DNA of 28,986 nt from assembly GCA_030830725.1 (NCBI GenBank), contig JAURMN010000137.1:1-28986 (forward strand), read 5' to 3'. The notes below the pieces were generated by a model. It ran no database searches. It was not told the DNA's origin and was given only the letters and a program-made list of their open reading frames with translations. A program made the translations under genes and the position numbers. Numbering within the stretch: the stretch's first letter is position 1; the number at the start of each line of letters is the position of its first letter. Shown one piece after another: positions 1 to 8,235 of the stretch. Origin of the DNA: Balneolales bacterium. Its GTDB lineage: Bacteria; Bacteroidota; Rhodothermia; Balneolales; Balneolaceae.

Positions 1-1
1 C

Positions 2-352
2 GAAAGTTCTACAGCAGAGGCCTATCAATCCTGTGTTCCCGAACCAAATCCAGTGCTTCCGCTTCGCACAGTATTGCTGGAAGAACCTCTTGAAGAGTGG
101 CCAGTTTACCTTATTAATGATTTGGAACCAGCCGTTGTAGCCCGCTATGACATGGTAGGCTTAATGAAAGAACAACTCTGTGAATTCGGAGCGGATTATG
201 CCAGCATGTCCGGAAGTGGGTCGAGTGTGTATGGCATTTTTCAACAAGATTTCGTTGCTTTACATGCCTATGAATCGATCCGGAATCTGGGATATCAGGC
301 CACATTGACCCGTCCCTCTTTTATTCCGGATTTACGTATACTCACAGACTGA
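2..352 (+). CDS. ispE: 4-diphosphocytidyl-2-C-methyl-D-erythritol kinase, C-terminal part
   Basis: Only the last 116 codons are in the window; the frame is open to the left edge from base 2. IspE is the cytosolic GHMP kinase that phosphorylates CDP-methylerythritol in the MEP pathway of isoprenoid synthesis. The visible part carries the family's late motifs: a TAEAY segment near the left edge, NDLE followed by a hydrophobic helix, and the glycine-rich MSGSGSSVYGIF loop, which is the third GHMP motif lying over the phosphates. The protein ends in a short tail after the last strand, as in the family. The N-terminal substrate and ATP loops are outside the window. glgP follows 102 bp downstream on the same strand. 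I see no terminator between them, and the two have no obvious shared role. Confidence 0.88.
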   Translation, partial: ESSTAEAYQSCVPEPNPVLPLRTVLLEEPLEEWPVYLINDLEPAVVARYDMVGLMKEQLCEFGADYASMSGSGSSVYGIFQQDFVALHAYESIRNLGYQATLTRPSFIPDLRILTD

Positions 353-454
353 AAGGCTGAAGATAAATCTCCCGCAATCAGCGACATCTGCAGATCCGCC
401 TTTACAGGGGTATACGCACAGAAGATAACCGTTGAGTAAACGAAGAATAAGCCC

Positions 455-2947
455 ATGAGCCCTAAGAGCACGCCCACAGCCAAATTAGACTTACGCAGAG
501 GAATGGACAAAGACTCCTTCCGCGAAGATATTAAACAGCATCTGCGCTACACCCTTTCTAAGGATGAGTATTCAAAGAATAATTGGGATGACTATCGAAG
601 TGTGGTGCTGGCTCTTTTGGACAGGCTTCATGATCGCTGGATCGAAACCCAACAATACTATTATAAAACCGATGCCAAGCGGGTCTATTACCTGTCGATG
701 GAATACCTGATCGGCCGTCTTCTTGACAACATGTTGGTGAATCTCGGTCTTCAGGAAGAGGCCGCAGAGGCGATGGCCGAACTTGGGCTCGATTATGAAG
801 AGGTCCGAAAAGCAGAATGGGATGCAGGACTTGGAAACGGTGGCCTGGGACGTCTTGCGGCGTGTTTTCTGGACTCGATGGCCACAATGGGTATTCCCGC
901 AATGGGATATGGAATTCGGTATGACTACGGAATTTTTTACCAACGCATCGAAAATGGCTATCAGGTAGAAATGCCCGATCTCTGGCTACGTTATGGCAAT
1001 CCATGGGATGTGGTTCGCCCCCAGGTTCAATATCCGGTCAAATTTTATGGAAATCCGGAGACCTGGTATGACGAAAAGGGCCATCTTAGATTCCGTTGGA
1101 AAGGCAGTCAGGAGGTCCTAGCCCTGGCTTATGACACCTCGATTCCCGGCTACCGGAATGATGTAGTAAACAATCTTCGTCTCTGGAAAGCCTCTTCCTC
1201 GACGGCCATTGATCTGAAAAGTTTCAATCAGGGCGAGTATATCGATGCGGTTCGCGATACCTCTTTGAACGAAAATATTTCCCGAGTGCTCTATCCGAAC
1301 GACAAGGTATTCGTTGGCCAGGAACTCCGCCTCAAGCAGGAATATTTCCTCGTTGCCGCCTCTATGCGTGACATCATTCGTCGATTTAAAAAGGTGAGCA
1401 ACGATTGGCGCAAACTTCCACAACTCGTTGCGATCCAGTGTAATGACACTCACCCCAACCTTGCGATTCCGGAGTTAATGCGTATTCTGATGGATGAGGA
1501 AGGATTAGATTGGGACCTGAGCTGGGACATCACGGTTAAAGCCATCGCGTACACCAACCACACCCTGCTCCCAGAGGCCCTCGAAAAGTGGTCGGTCTCC
1601 CTAATGAGAGCCCTTCTACCACGACACCTGCAAATCATCTACGAAATCAACAGGCGCTTTCTCAAAGATGTGCAACATGTCTTTGGAGATGATCGTGGCA
1701 AGATGAGTCGGATGTCGATTATCGGGGATGGCGAAGAACCGATGGTGCACATGGCACATCTCGGAATCGTTGGCTCGCATAAAATTAACGGAGTGGCGCA
1801 GCTTCACAGTGATTTACTGAAAAAGACCCTCTTCCGTGATTTTTATGAATTATGGCCGGACAGATTTACCAACAAAACGAACGGAATTACTCCTCGCCGC
1901 TGGCTCAAGCAGTGTAATCCATCCCTTTCTGCGCTCATTACAGAGACAATTGGTGCGGGTTGGGAGACCGATCTGTATCGGCTTAAACAACTCGAGCTAT
2001 CTGTCGGGAAGGCTGCATTTCAGAAGAAATTCTCAGCGATCAAACGGCAGAACAAAGAGGCTCTCGCAGACTTTATTAAACGAAACACTGGAGTGACGGT
2101 TGACTCGGCTTCGATGTTTGATATCCAGATTAAACGAATTCATGAGTATAAGCGCCAATTGATGGCAGCACTCCATGTAATTACGCTTTATAACCGAATT
2201 CGTGAAGGCCGTCTGAAAAATCCGGTACTTCGTACGGTACTTTTTGCCGGAAAAGCAGCCCCGGGATATGCAATGGCCAAACTACACATTAAATTGATCA
2301 ATTCTATTGGCAGAATGGTGAACAGCGATCCAGTGGTCTCGAAATCACTCAAATGTCTGTTTCTTGAAAATTACAATGTGACGCTTGCGGAGTTGATGAT
2401 TCCAGCGGCTGATCTTTCGGAGCAGATTTCTACGGCCGGGATGGAAGCATCCGGTACCGGGAATATGAAATTTGCGCTTAATGGTGCTCTCACGATTGGG
2501 ACCATGGACGGTGCCAATGTAGAGATGAGCGAGGAGATTGGCGAGGAGCACATGTTCATCTTCGGAAATCGAGTGGAAGATGTCGACAAACTTCGTCACA
2601 CCGGATATCACCCATGGGATTATGTGGAGCGAAATCCGGAATTACGCCAGGCAATTGAACAGATTCGTGACGGATATTTCTCGCCGGAAGATCCGCATCT
2701 TTTTCAGCCGATTATCGATGCCTTACTCAATAAAGGAGATTACTTCCTGGTGCTTGCCGACTATGAAGAGTATGTGCGTGCACAAGACAGGGTGTCCGAG
2801 CTCTACAAAGACTCGAAAGCCTGGACTGAAAAAGCAATCCTTAACGTGGCTCGAATTGGAAAATTCAGTTCCGATCGCACCATTCAGGAGTATGCGGAGG
2901 AAATTTGGGGAGTTGAGGTCGGGAAGCAAGAACCGGTAATTGTTTAG
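455..2947 (+). CDS. glgP: Glycogen/alpha-glucan phosphorylase (GT35)
   Basis: This enzyme releases glucose-1-phosphate from the non-reducing ends of glycogen or maltodextrin, using pyridoxal phosphate. At 830 residues it has the usual length of the family. Diagnostic motifs are present in order: YYLSMEYLIGR near residue 78, the glycine-rich GLGNGGLGRLAACFLDSM near residue 125, and EASGTGNMKFALNGALTIG, in which Lys672 is the PLP-binding lysine. No residue looks lost. The ATG at 455 is chosen because it opens the longest sensible frame. A second ATG at 503 sits just before the conserved first helix and cannot be excluded. No Shine-Dalgarno sequence is visible at either. No other glycogen gene is in the window. 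It converges on the tonB gene, with 26 bp between the stops. Allosteric control cannot be judged from the sequence. Confidence 0.96.
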   Translation: MSPKSTPTAKLDLRRGMDKDSFREDIKQHLRYTLSKDEYSKNNWDDYRSVVLALLDRLHDRWIETQQYYYKTDAKRVYYLSMEYLIGRLLDNMLVNLGLQEEAAEAMAELGLDYEEVRKAEWDAGLGNGGLGRLAACFLDSMATMGIPAMGYGIRYDYGIFYQRIENGYQVEMPDLWLRYGNPWDVVRPQVQYPVKFYGNPETWYDEKGHLRFRWKGSQEVLALAYDTSIPGYRNDVVNNLRLWKASSSTAIDLKSFNQGEYIDAVRDTSLNENISRVLYPNDKVFVGQELRLKQEYFLVAASMRDIIRRFKKVSNDWRKLPQLVAIQCNDTHPNLAIPELMRILMDEEGLDWDLSWDITVKAIAYTNHTLLPEALEKWSVSLMRALLPRHLQIIYEINRRFLKDVQHVFGDDRGKMSRMSIIGDGEEPMVHMAHLGIVGSHKINGVAQLHSDLLKKTLFRDFYELWPDRFTNKTNGITPRRWLKQCNPSLSALITETIGAGWETDLYRLKQLELSVGKAAFQKKFSAIKRQNKEALADFIKRNTGVTVDSASMFDIQIKRIHEYKRQLMAALHVITLYNRIREGRLKNPVLRTVLFAGKAAPGYAMAKLHIKLINSIGRMVNSDPVVSKSLKCLFLENYNVTLAELMIPAADLSEQISTAGMEASGTGNMKFALNGALTIGTMDGANVEMSEEIGEEHMFIFGNRVEDVDKLRHTGYHPWDYVERNPELRQAIEQIRDGYFSPEDPHLFQPIIDALLNKGDYFLVLADYEEYVRAQDRVSELYKDSKAWTEKAILNVARIGKFSSDRTIQEYAEEIWGVEVGKQEPVIV

Positions 2948-2973
2948 TCCGGCCGATTGGACCACGAAGGCGA

Positions 2974-3816
2974 TCACTCAACCACAAATCGGAACGTAAT
3001 CGTCCCCCACTGTGCATCCTGAGGAACCGTAGAAGGCAGACGTGAAAAACGCCAATTACGAAGTGTGCGCATCACTTCGCGTTCAAGTTCCGGATTCATT
3101 TTTTGAAGAGGAAGAATGCGCCCAATCCGCCCGTCTGGAGAAACTTCAAACCGCACCGTAATATTTGCGGAGCTATTCGTAGAATTCACGGGAAGTGGTT
3201 GTGTAAGTGGATCTCTTCCCAAAGGTCCTTCCCATTTCAAGGAGTAAGGGGAAGCTAGTTCATCATCCTCTCCTGGCCCCTCTTCGGCTACTTTTTCTGC
3301 AACATCTTTTGCTTGTACAGGGGTTTGCTCGGGTACTACATCTACCCGCACTTTGGACTCTGTTTCAGGAATCGGTTCCGGTTGTACAGGTTGGGGTTCA
3401 GGCTTGGTTTCCGGAACGACGGTTGGATCGATTTTCGGCACGTCCGGTGTCACAAGTTCAATCTCTGACTCTACTGGTTTCGGTTGATCCGGAGCGTCAA
3501 CTGGCTTGGTTTCAGGTTTTGGTTCCGGTTTTGGTGGTACAGGTTCTGGAGTCGGTTCTGGTTTCTGAACCGGAGGTGTGGGCCGAGGCATAGGCTGTGG
3601 AAGGGGTTTAGGTGGTGAGCCTGCCTCAAATTCTCCAAGCGTTACTTCAATGAAACTGGGTCGAAGGCCAAATTGATTTTCAAAGGTAATTAAAAGTGCG
3701 AGAATTAAAAGAACAAGATGTACTCCTCCGCTCACCAGCAATGCAAAGCGGCGTCCCTCCACATCCTCACGATGTGTTTTTCCGTCTTTGACAAGGTGTG
3801 GTGAAGAATCTCTCAT
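2974..3816 (-). CDS. tonB: TonB-family energy transducer with long Pro/Glu/Lys-rich linker
   Basis: Last gene of the barrel-HU-SPOR-exbB-exbD-tonB operon. From the ATG at 3816 the protein has 280 residues: a short basic cytoplasmic tail, one membrane segment at about 23-44, a Pro/Glu/Lys-rich periplasmic spacer at about 67-175, and a TonB-type C-terminal domain at about 210-280 (VRFEVSPDGRIG, then LRNWRF). The membrane helix keeps the S-x3-H pattern (Ser29, His33) known from E. coli TonB, where it couples to the ExbB-ExbD proton channel. The spacer lets the C-terminal domain reach the outer membrane. A GTG at 3861 would add 15 residues and leave only 35 bp after exbD, so the start is uncertain. 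Whether it serves transport receptors in general or the barrel protein of this operon cannot be told from sequence. Confidence 0.88.
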   Translation of the reverse strand: MRDSSPHLVKDGKTHREDVEGRRFALLVSGGVHLVLLILALLITFENQFGLRPSFIEVTLGEFEAGSPPKPLPQPMPRPTPPVQKPEPTPEPVPPKPEPKPETKPVDAPDQPKPVESEIELVTPDVPKIDPTVVPETKPEPQPVQPEPIPETESKVRVDVVPEQTPVQAKDVAEKVAEEGPGEDDELASPYSLKWEGPLGRDPLTQPLPVNSTNSSANITVRFEVSPDGRIGRILPLQKMNPELEREVMRTLRNWRFSRLPSTVPQDAQWGTITFRFVVE

Positions 3817-3896
3817 GAAAAGTCGGTAGAAACGGTGGAATTTATTGACGGTGAAGAACACATCGTAATTTGCTGGTAAAAACTCTTTCCAGGGGA

Positions 3897-4301
3897 TTAC
3901 TGTTTTTCGGTTGCAATGATGATTGGTAATTGCAGAGCTTTCCCAATATTCATCACGGCAACAGAGTGGTCAACAATCGAGTTTTTATCGGCTCGAATTA
4001 CAAGGGTTGCTCCGGGTGAGGTTGCCGATTCGCGTTGTATCTCACCTGACAACGAGGCGCGAGGAACCATCGTACCGTTCATATAAAAATCTCCGTCTTC
4101 ACTAATAACCACGGTAATCAGCGTTGGATCGGATAAGGTTGCGGTTTCGGCCTTTGGAATATTCACCTTAATCCCGAAGTTTGTCACAAAGGAGGACGTC
4201 AATAGGAAAAAGATTAGGAGCAACAGGATAATATCCGTCAATGACGACTGAGAGAACAGAGTCAGAGGCTGGAGTCGATTGGTGTCGTCTCTGAAATTCA
4301 T
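3897..4301 (-). CDS. exbD: ExbD/TolR-family proton channel subunit
   Basis: The protein has 134 residues: a short cytoplasmic tail, one membrane helix at about 21-40, and a periplasmic domain of the ExbD/TolR fold. Asp23, in SLTDIILLLLIFF, matches the protonatable membrane aspartate (Asp25 in E. coli ExbD) that carries the proton current. The ATG at 4301 is chosen because it lies one base after the exbB TGA (4305-4303). A longer frame to 4364 would overlap exbB and lacks family similarity. The tight junction indicates co-translation with exbB, which fits the obligate complex. The product should work at the inner membrane with ExbB and the TonB encoded next. ExbD and TolR cannot be told apart with certainty. 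The TonB-type partner and absence of Pal or TolB in the window favour ExbD or a mixed system. Confidence 0.92.
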   Translation of the reverse strand: MNFRDDTNRLQPLTLFSQSSLTDIILLLLIFFLLTSSFVTNFGIKVNIPKAETATLSDPTLITVVISEDGDFYMNGTMVPRASLSGEIQRESATSPGATLVIRADKNSIVDHSVAVMNIGKALQLPIIIATEKQ

Positions 4302-4302
4302 A

Positions 4303-5013
4303 TCAGATCGTTTTCTTTTTGGCTGTCGGGGATTGTAGCAAATCGATAAAATCCGCAGAGGCATTTTCGAGTTCGAAAATCATTCGATCCACACGTCCCA
4401 ACAGATAGTTATAAAATCCATAGGCAACAATTCCCACGATTAAGCCTGCAGCTGTGGTGATCAAAGCTTCCCAAATCCCACCCGCCAACACACTTGGATT
4501 CACGTTTCCTTGTAAGGATTGAATATCCATAAAGGCACGGATCATCCCTGTTACGGTACCGGTAAACCCAATCAGGGGTCCGACTCCAGCGATGGTTGCC
4601 AGCCAATTCATTCGTTTTTGAAGCTGAAAGATTTCTTTCTTACCAGCCTGATGGATTGCTTCTTCAATATCCCGAATAGGCCGCCCCAGACGACGAATTC
4701 CACTTTTGAGAATACGTGCAAGGGGCTTATCCGTTTCGTCACAATAGTCCATGGCACGTTGCTGACTTCCGTCTCTAAGCAGCTCTTCGATTCGTCCTAA
4801 AAAAGTGTCTATGTCCACTGCAGAACTGTTTAGGACCTTCCAGCGCTCTGCAATCACATAGATGGCAATCACGGACAAAACCAAAATGGGAATCATGAGA
4901 ACCCCGCCTTCCAGCAGAATATTCAAAAGATTCATAGACTCGCTTTCCATCAAAAGCTGAGCGAGTGTATCCTGAGCAATGGGGTCCGTTGCAGTGACTT
5001 GAAGGGTAATCAT
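4303..5013 (-). CDS. exbB: MotA/TolQ/ExbB-family proton channel protein
   Basis: This 236-residue protein has the three-helix layout of the family: TM1 about 36-56, a large cytoplasmic loop, TM2 about 137-160 and TM3 about 183-205. The signature stretches are GPLIGFTGTVTGMI in TM2 and ALITTAAGLIVGI in TM3, with the conserved threonines that line the proton path. ExbB forms the pentameric channel around an ExbD dimer and drives TonB or TolA in the inner membrane. The ATG at 5013 follows the SPOR gene stop by 10 bp; a second ATG at residue 27 is possible. AAAAGGAT directly precedes the ATG but is too close for a normal ribosome site. The unusual partner here is a SPOR protein rather than Pal or TolB. 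Confidence 0.93.
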   Translation of the reverse strand: MITLQVTATDPIAQDTLAQLLMESESMNLLNILLEGGVLMIPILVLSVIAIYVIAERWKVLNSSAVDIDTFLGRIEELLRDGSQQRAMDYCDETDKPLARILKSGIRRLGRPIRDIEEAIHQAGKKEIFQLQKRMNWLATIAGVGPLIGFTGTVTGMIRAFMDIQSLQGNVNPSVLAGGIWEALITTAAGLIVGIVAYGFYNYLLGRVDRMIFELENASADFIDLLQSPTAKKKTI

Positions 5014-5023
5014 ATCCTTTTGG

Positions 5024-5917
5024 TTATGGGAGTTGAAGGATTGTGAGTTCTGTGAATCTATCCTCGGAAAGCGTTAGTAAGGCCTTCTCGGCCTCTTCAC
5101 GATATTCAAATTGGCCAATCATGATCTGCCAGATGGTACTTTCTCCACTCCAACGCGTGCGAATGTGCAAACGATATCCGTCAGAGAGAAGAACGGCTGC
5201 TTTTTCACTGGCTTCGTCAATATCGGTAAAAGAAAATACCGAAATGGTGAAACTTCCCCGCAATTCTTCGTTGAACTCATCAAATAATCCATACGGAGAG
5301 GAGCGAGCGGAATCCAAAATCATATCCTGAACCGCATCCGGTATTGTAGCCAATTCAGCGATACCCGCAGGAAGTACGGGTTCTTGTACAAGGTCTTGCA
5401 CGGTAGAAGGTGGTTGTGATAGGTCTGAACCTATTTGCTCTTGATAAGTTGCACTTTGATTCAGAAAAAAGGCACCTGCTAAGATCACGAATACCACCAA
5501 AAGAGCCGCTGCGACTCGCCAAACTGGAGCCTGTTTTTTCAGGGCTTCCTTCACGACCTTCTTGTCAGCAACAGGTGCAATCGAATTCGGGGCTGGTTCA
5601 CCGCTCGAACTCGGCTTTTCTTCTGCAAGAGTGGCACCTCCCTCCAAAGGCTTCACTGGCACTTCCGTCGACACATCAACGGTCCCAAGTCCGAGATAGC
5701 GAAAATTTACAACCGAACGGAGGGCTTCATCCGGGGTGAATCGAATGTCATCCCCATCTGCAATCCCAAAAGACCCCAATCCCTGAAGGACAATTGGATC
5801 CGAAACCGAACTCTTTTCTAATCGAACTCGAAGCTCAGATAAGCCTCTTTCCACCTCGGGTACAGAGAGACCACTGCGAAAACTGAGTTCTGAAATCAGA
5901 CTTTGTGAAACTTGCAT
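5024..5917 (-). CDS. HU-like domain / single TM / SPOR domain protein
   Basis: A 297-residue single-pass protein with three parts. Residues about 1-80 resemble a divergent HU/IHF fold of the CCDC81-like bacterial type: a helical start, then VLQGLGSFGI, the counterpart of the HU strand before the arm. Residues about 133-152 form a membrane helix. Residues about 222-295 look like a SPOR domain (GSFTISVFSF, then WQIMIGQFEYREEAEKAL), a fold that binds peptidoglycan stripped of stem peptides at division sites. The N-terminus should be cytosolic and the SPOR domain periplasmic. Key positively charged DNA contacts of true HU are not obvious, so DNA binding is unproven. The ATG follows the TAA of the upstream HU-like gene with no spacing and in the same frame. 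The context (exbB-exbD-tonB downstream, ftsK operon upstream) suggests an envelope or division role. Confidence 0.85.
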   Translation of the reverse strand: MQVSQSLISELSFRSGLSVPEVERGLSELRVRLEKSSVSDPIVLQGLGSFGIADGDDIRFTPDEALRSVVNFRYLGLGTVDVSTEVPVKPLEGGATLAEEKPSSSGEPAPNSIAPVADKKVVKEALKKQAPVWRVAAALLVVFVILAGAFFLNQSATYQEQIGSDLSQPPSTVQDLVQEPVLPAGIAELATIPDAVQDMILDSARSSPYGLFDEFNEELRGSFTISVFSFTDIDEASEKAAVLLSDGYRLHIRTRWSGESTIWQIMIGQFEYREEAEKALLTLSEDRFTELTILQLP

Positions 5918-6181
5918 TTAACGCTTCTCCGTTTTACCCACAGTAGCGTGGGTAGATCGGTTCACAGTTGACATCTCTTGCGGATTCGTCTGTTTTCCCA
6001 AAAACTGAAATGTGACAGTATTGCTTGGTGAACTGATCCGCAGGTTCTTTGTCTCCGTCTCTAATTCAGGTGCATTATAGTGAACCGAAAAGGTCCCAAC
6101 CTTGGGGATTTCAACCGAACCCTCCTTCACCAATCTCTCCATAACAAGATCCCGTAAAGCTTTTTCAAGAGAGGGGTTCAT
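5918..6181 (-). CDS. Small HU-like (CCDC81-type domain 1) protein
   Basis: An 87-residue protein with two N-terminal helices (LEKALRDLVMERLVKEG) and then VEIPKVGTFSVHY, the pattern of HU-family proteins before the DNA-binding arm. The basic arm itself is not seen. The last 25 residues are polar and probably disordered. In Bacteroidota relatives, CCDC81-like bacterial HU domains usually occur as a tandem pair in one protein ending in SPOR. Here this gene looks like the first of the pair and the next gene like the second. The two lie in one frame separated by a single TAA (5920-5918), with the ATG of the next gene immediately following, so coupled translation is likely. The family assignment rests on pattern recognition. 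A free-standing nucleoid protein is the alternative. Confidence 0.72.
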   Translation of the reverse strand: MNPSLEKALRDLVMERLVKEGSVEIPKVGTFSVHYNAPELETETKNLRISSPSNTVTFQFLGKQTNPQEMSTVNRSTHATVGKTEKR

Positions 6182-6245
6182 ATCGGAGAATTATAAGTCA
6201 TTCAAAGGAGATTCGTCACGTCAAAGAAGGCGGAGATGAAGTTCA

Positions 6246-8111
6246 TCAAAACGAATAGGAGATCCCGCTAAATAGTTCAAAAGGTCGCTCGATCACCCCA
6301 TCCCAAATCTGAATTTCTTCGTTTAGAAGGTTGTCAGCCCGTATCCAGAGTTCAAAACGCTCTCCTAATTCAACCTGCCCTTTTAAAGAGAGATGGACAA
6401 AGGCTGAAAGCACGACTCCGTTATCTGTTTTTCGCTCCCCAATGTAACGTCCGGAGAGGGACAGATGCCCCACCTCAAACAAAGAGGCACTCACGGAACC
6501 GGTTACTGAAAATTTTTCTTCATACGGGATAGAACGGTCATTTACCAGATCTTTTGTGCGGTATTCCGCTATCATAGATCCCTCAAATTGGTTATTAAAA
6601 AGGGGTTGTGTAAGGGACGAATAGAGTGTAGCGAATCCCACACGTGCATAATCAAGTGTAAAATATCCTATCCTGTCAGGATTTGCAGGATCTGGGAAAT
6701 CTCGGCGGTATTGCTCATGATTGTGAATACCCTCAAGTCGGCCTCCAAGACGGAATGACGTCTTAGTCAGCCATTGAATCGAAACTTCAGAAAAGAGTTC
6801 TGCATCGACTTGATGTCTGAACTCCTGATCGGAGCGAATCCAGGGGTTTTTGGCTAAGCTTTGTTTAAGGTCAAAGGTATTAACTCCCGAGCGAAACCCC
6901 CCGTTTAAAGAGATATAACGGTGAAGGGGATGAGAGACAACAGTCGAAAATTCTGGAAGAACGATCACCCCTGTATGGCTATTGATCAATACAACAGAGC
7001 CCGATAAACGCAGATCCGTCTCATATCCTATAAAACGGTTGAGTCCTGCCTTGACGCGAATCCATCCGGTTTCCTGATCGCTGATTTCAGGAGACAACTT
7101 CTGACCTTCGGTGCGTGGATCGGGAGTGAGTTGTCGGAATCCCAAGTCTACCTGTGCAGACACCAGATCCATGATCTGTGCGCCAGGCCATTGACGGGTA
7201 TAAGAGACCTGTACGTCTACTTGGTCCGCACCTGTTTTCAAAAAGGGATCTTCAATATTCATGGAATGGGTAAAAACAGACGCTTTTAATTCCGTTTTCC
7301 AACCTCTGTACTGATCCTCCACATGATTCAGGGATGTGCCGAGTGTAAAACCCGAGAATGAGATTCTTGGATCGGACTCGGGAGCGACAGCGCCCGGATC
7401 TAAAGGATCGGGATCTTCAGGTAAGACAGGTACTCCGGGTAGGGCAAATAAAGATCGATCTGAGAAAAGACCCTCCATTCCCACCTTGAGATGTGAATTT
7501 GTTCCAAGAGGATGATGAACTCTCAGTGCCGCCTCTCCAGTCAAATGGTCCCCGTCGATGTTGGAGTCGTAAGATGCGAGAGATCGTAATCGCAACGTCC
7601 CTGAAATCCAAGGGAAAGCTGAAGAGTCGATCTTTACCGCCATTCTTTCCGGATTGAATCCCAATGGGGCCTGAAACCATACAGCTCCAATCGGTGAGCC
7701 TTCTGATCCGTGACCCAGTTCAACGGTGGTAAATCCTAGATCAGGAAGCGAAAATGGGTTGTAATTAGGAGCCGCTGGGCGAGATAAAATTCCGATCGGA
7801 AGATTCACAATCTGCTCTTCATCGGATTCCAGATACGGCATGCGATTTGGATCCATCTGATAAATTCGTGGTCGGGGTTTAAAGCCCAGAATAGGTTGGC
7901 GAGTAACCCCCGGAAAGCGAGCCTGATACTGACTCCGGATTTCGATGTCACGCGGATTGATTTCCGGCAAAAGGGATCCTTGTTGACCTTCTGAGACAGG
8001 TTGTTGTGATCCCTGTTGAGACTCTTGTTGGGTTTGCTGGGCCACGCTTTCACCAACCAAACATCCTCCGAAAAAGAGGATAAATGAGAGACTTAGTACT
8101 GTAGATTTCAT
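6246..8111 (-). CDS. Outer-membrane beta-barrel protein, TonB-receptor-like C-terminus
   Basis: From the ATG at 8111 the protein has 621 residues. It starts with a signal peptide (about 1-24, cleavage after SVA) and a Gln/Ser-rich stretch (25-45). A compact conserved-looking segment follows (LLPEINPRDIEIRS near 47-60, then RQPILGFKPRPRIYQMDPNR). The remainder alternates amphipathic strands with turns. The C-terminus, RADNLLNEEIQIWDG and a terminal FSGISYSF, matches the last strands of TonB-dependent receptors and the terminal-Phe signal for barrel insertion. No plug domain or TonB box is recognisable, so it is not a standard receptor. An FGGC near residue 17 is not a proper lipobox. It opens the operon with HU, SPOR, exbBD and tonB genes, 64 bp before the HU-like gene. 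The substrate is unknown. A longer frame to 8183 would spoil the signal peptide. Confidence 0.8.
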   Translation of the reverse strand: MKSTVLSLSFILFFGGCLVGESVAQQTQQESQQGSQQPVSEGQQGSLLPEINPRDIEIRSQYQARFPGVTRQPILGFKPRPRIYQMDPNRMPYLESDEEQIVNLPIGILSRPAAPNYNPFSLPDLGFTTVELGHGSEGSPIGAVWFQAPLGFNPERMAVKIDSSAFPWISGTLRLRSLASYDSNIDGDHLTGEAALRVHHPLGTNSHLKVGMEGLFSDRSLFALPGVPVLPEDPDPLDPGAVAPESDPRISFSGFTLGTSLNHVEDQYRGWKTELKASVFTHSMNIEDPFLKTGADQVDVQVSYTRQWPGAQIMDLVSAQVDLGFRQLTPDPRTEGQKLSPEISDQETGWIRVKAGLNRFIGYETDLRLSGSVVLINSHTGVIVLPEFSTVVSHPLHRYISLNGGFRSGVNTFDLKQSLAKNPWIRSDQEFRHQVDAELFSEVSIQWLTKTSFRLGGRLEGIHNHEQYRRDFPDPANPDRIGYFTLDYARVGFATLYSSLTQPLFNNQFEGSMIAEYRTKDLVNDRSIPYEEKFSVTGSVSASLFEVGHLSLSGRYIGERKTDNGVVLSAFVHLSLKGQVELGERFELWIRADNLLNEEIQIWDGVIERPFELFSGISYSF

Positions 8112-8134
8112 ATCGCAAAAACGTTTACACCGAT

Positions 8135-8198
8135 ACAACCGTATACACAAATTCAAAATACACTCTTTGAGGGAATTAGACATAAGTTTAACAACCGT
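8135..8198. repeat. Two direct copies of ACAACCGT in the barrel-operon leader
   Basis: ACAACCGT occurs at 8135-8142 and again at 8191-8198 (ACGGTTGT on the coding strand), 56 bp apart, both upstream of the barrel gene start at 8111. The flanks are also similar (AAACGGTTGT and ATACGGTTGT on the coding strand). They could be regulator sites, but two 8 bp copies are weak evidence and no promoter could be placed with confidence. Confidence 0.25.
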
Positions 8199-8216
8199 TT
8201 ACGACCTCGTTTTTTT

Positions 8217-8235
8217 GAACTCTGATCAAGAGTTC
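8217..8235. repeat. Inverted repeat upstream of the barrel operon
   Basis: GAACTCT and AGAGTTC form a 7 bp perfect inverted repeat around GATCA, in the 155 bp between the flippase-like gene and the barrel gene. On the plus strand a run of seven T precedes it. In the direction of the minus-strand genes the hairpin is followed by A, not T, so it does not fit a standard terminator for the flippase-like gene. An operator for the barrel operon, 106 bp before its start, is the other reading. Confidence 0.4.

Noticed and set aside
558..1004. A 148-codon minus-strand frame inside glgP
   Set aside because: It is antisense to conserved phosphorylase sequence; composition is rich in His, Pro and Arg without structure.
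3207..3593. A plus-strand frame opposite tonB with Leu/Val repeats
   Set aside because: The repeats are the complement of the Pro/Glu/Lys-rich TonB spacer, which explains them fully.
8046..8111. Lipoprotein signal in the barrel protein (FGGC)
   Set aside because: The position before the cysteine pair is Phe-Gly-Gly rather than a proper lipobox, and a type I cleavage site (SVA) follows; a barrel with a lipid anchor is also unlikely.
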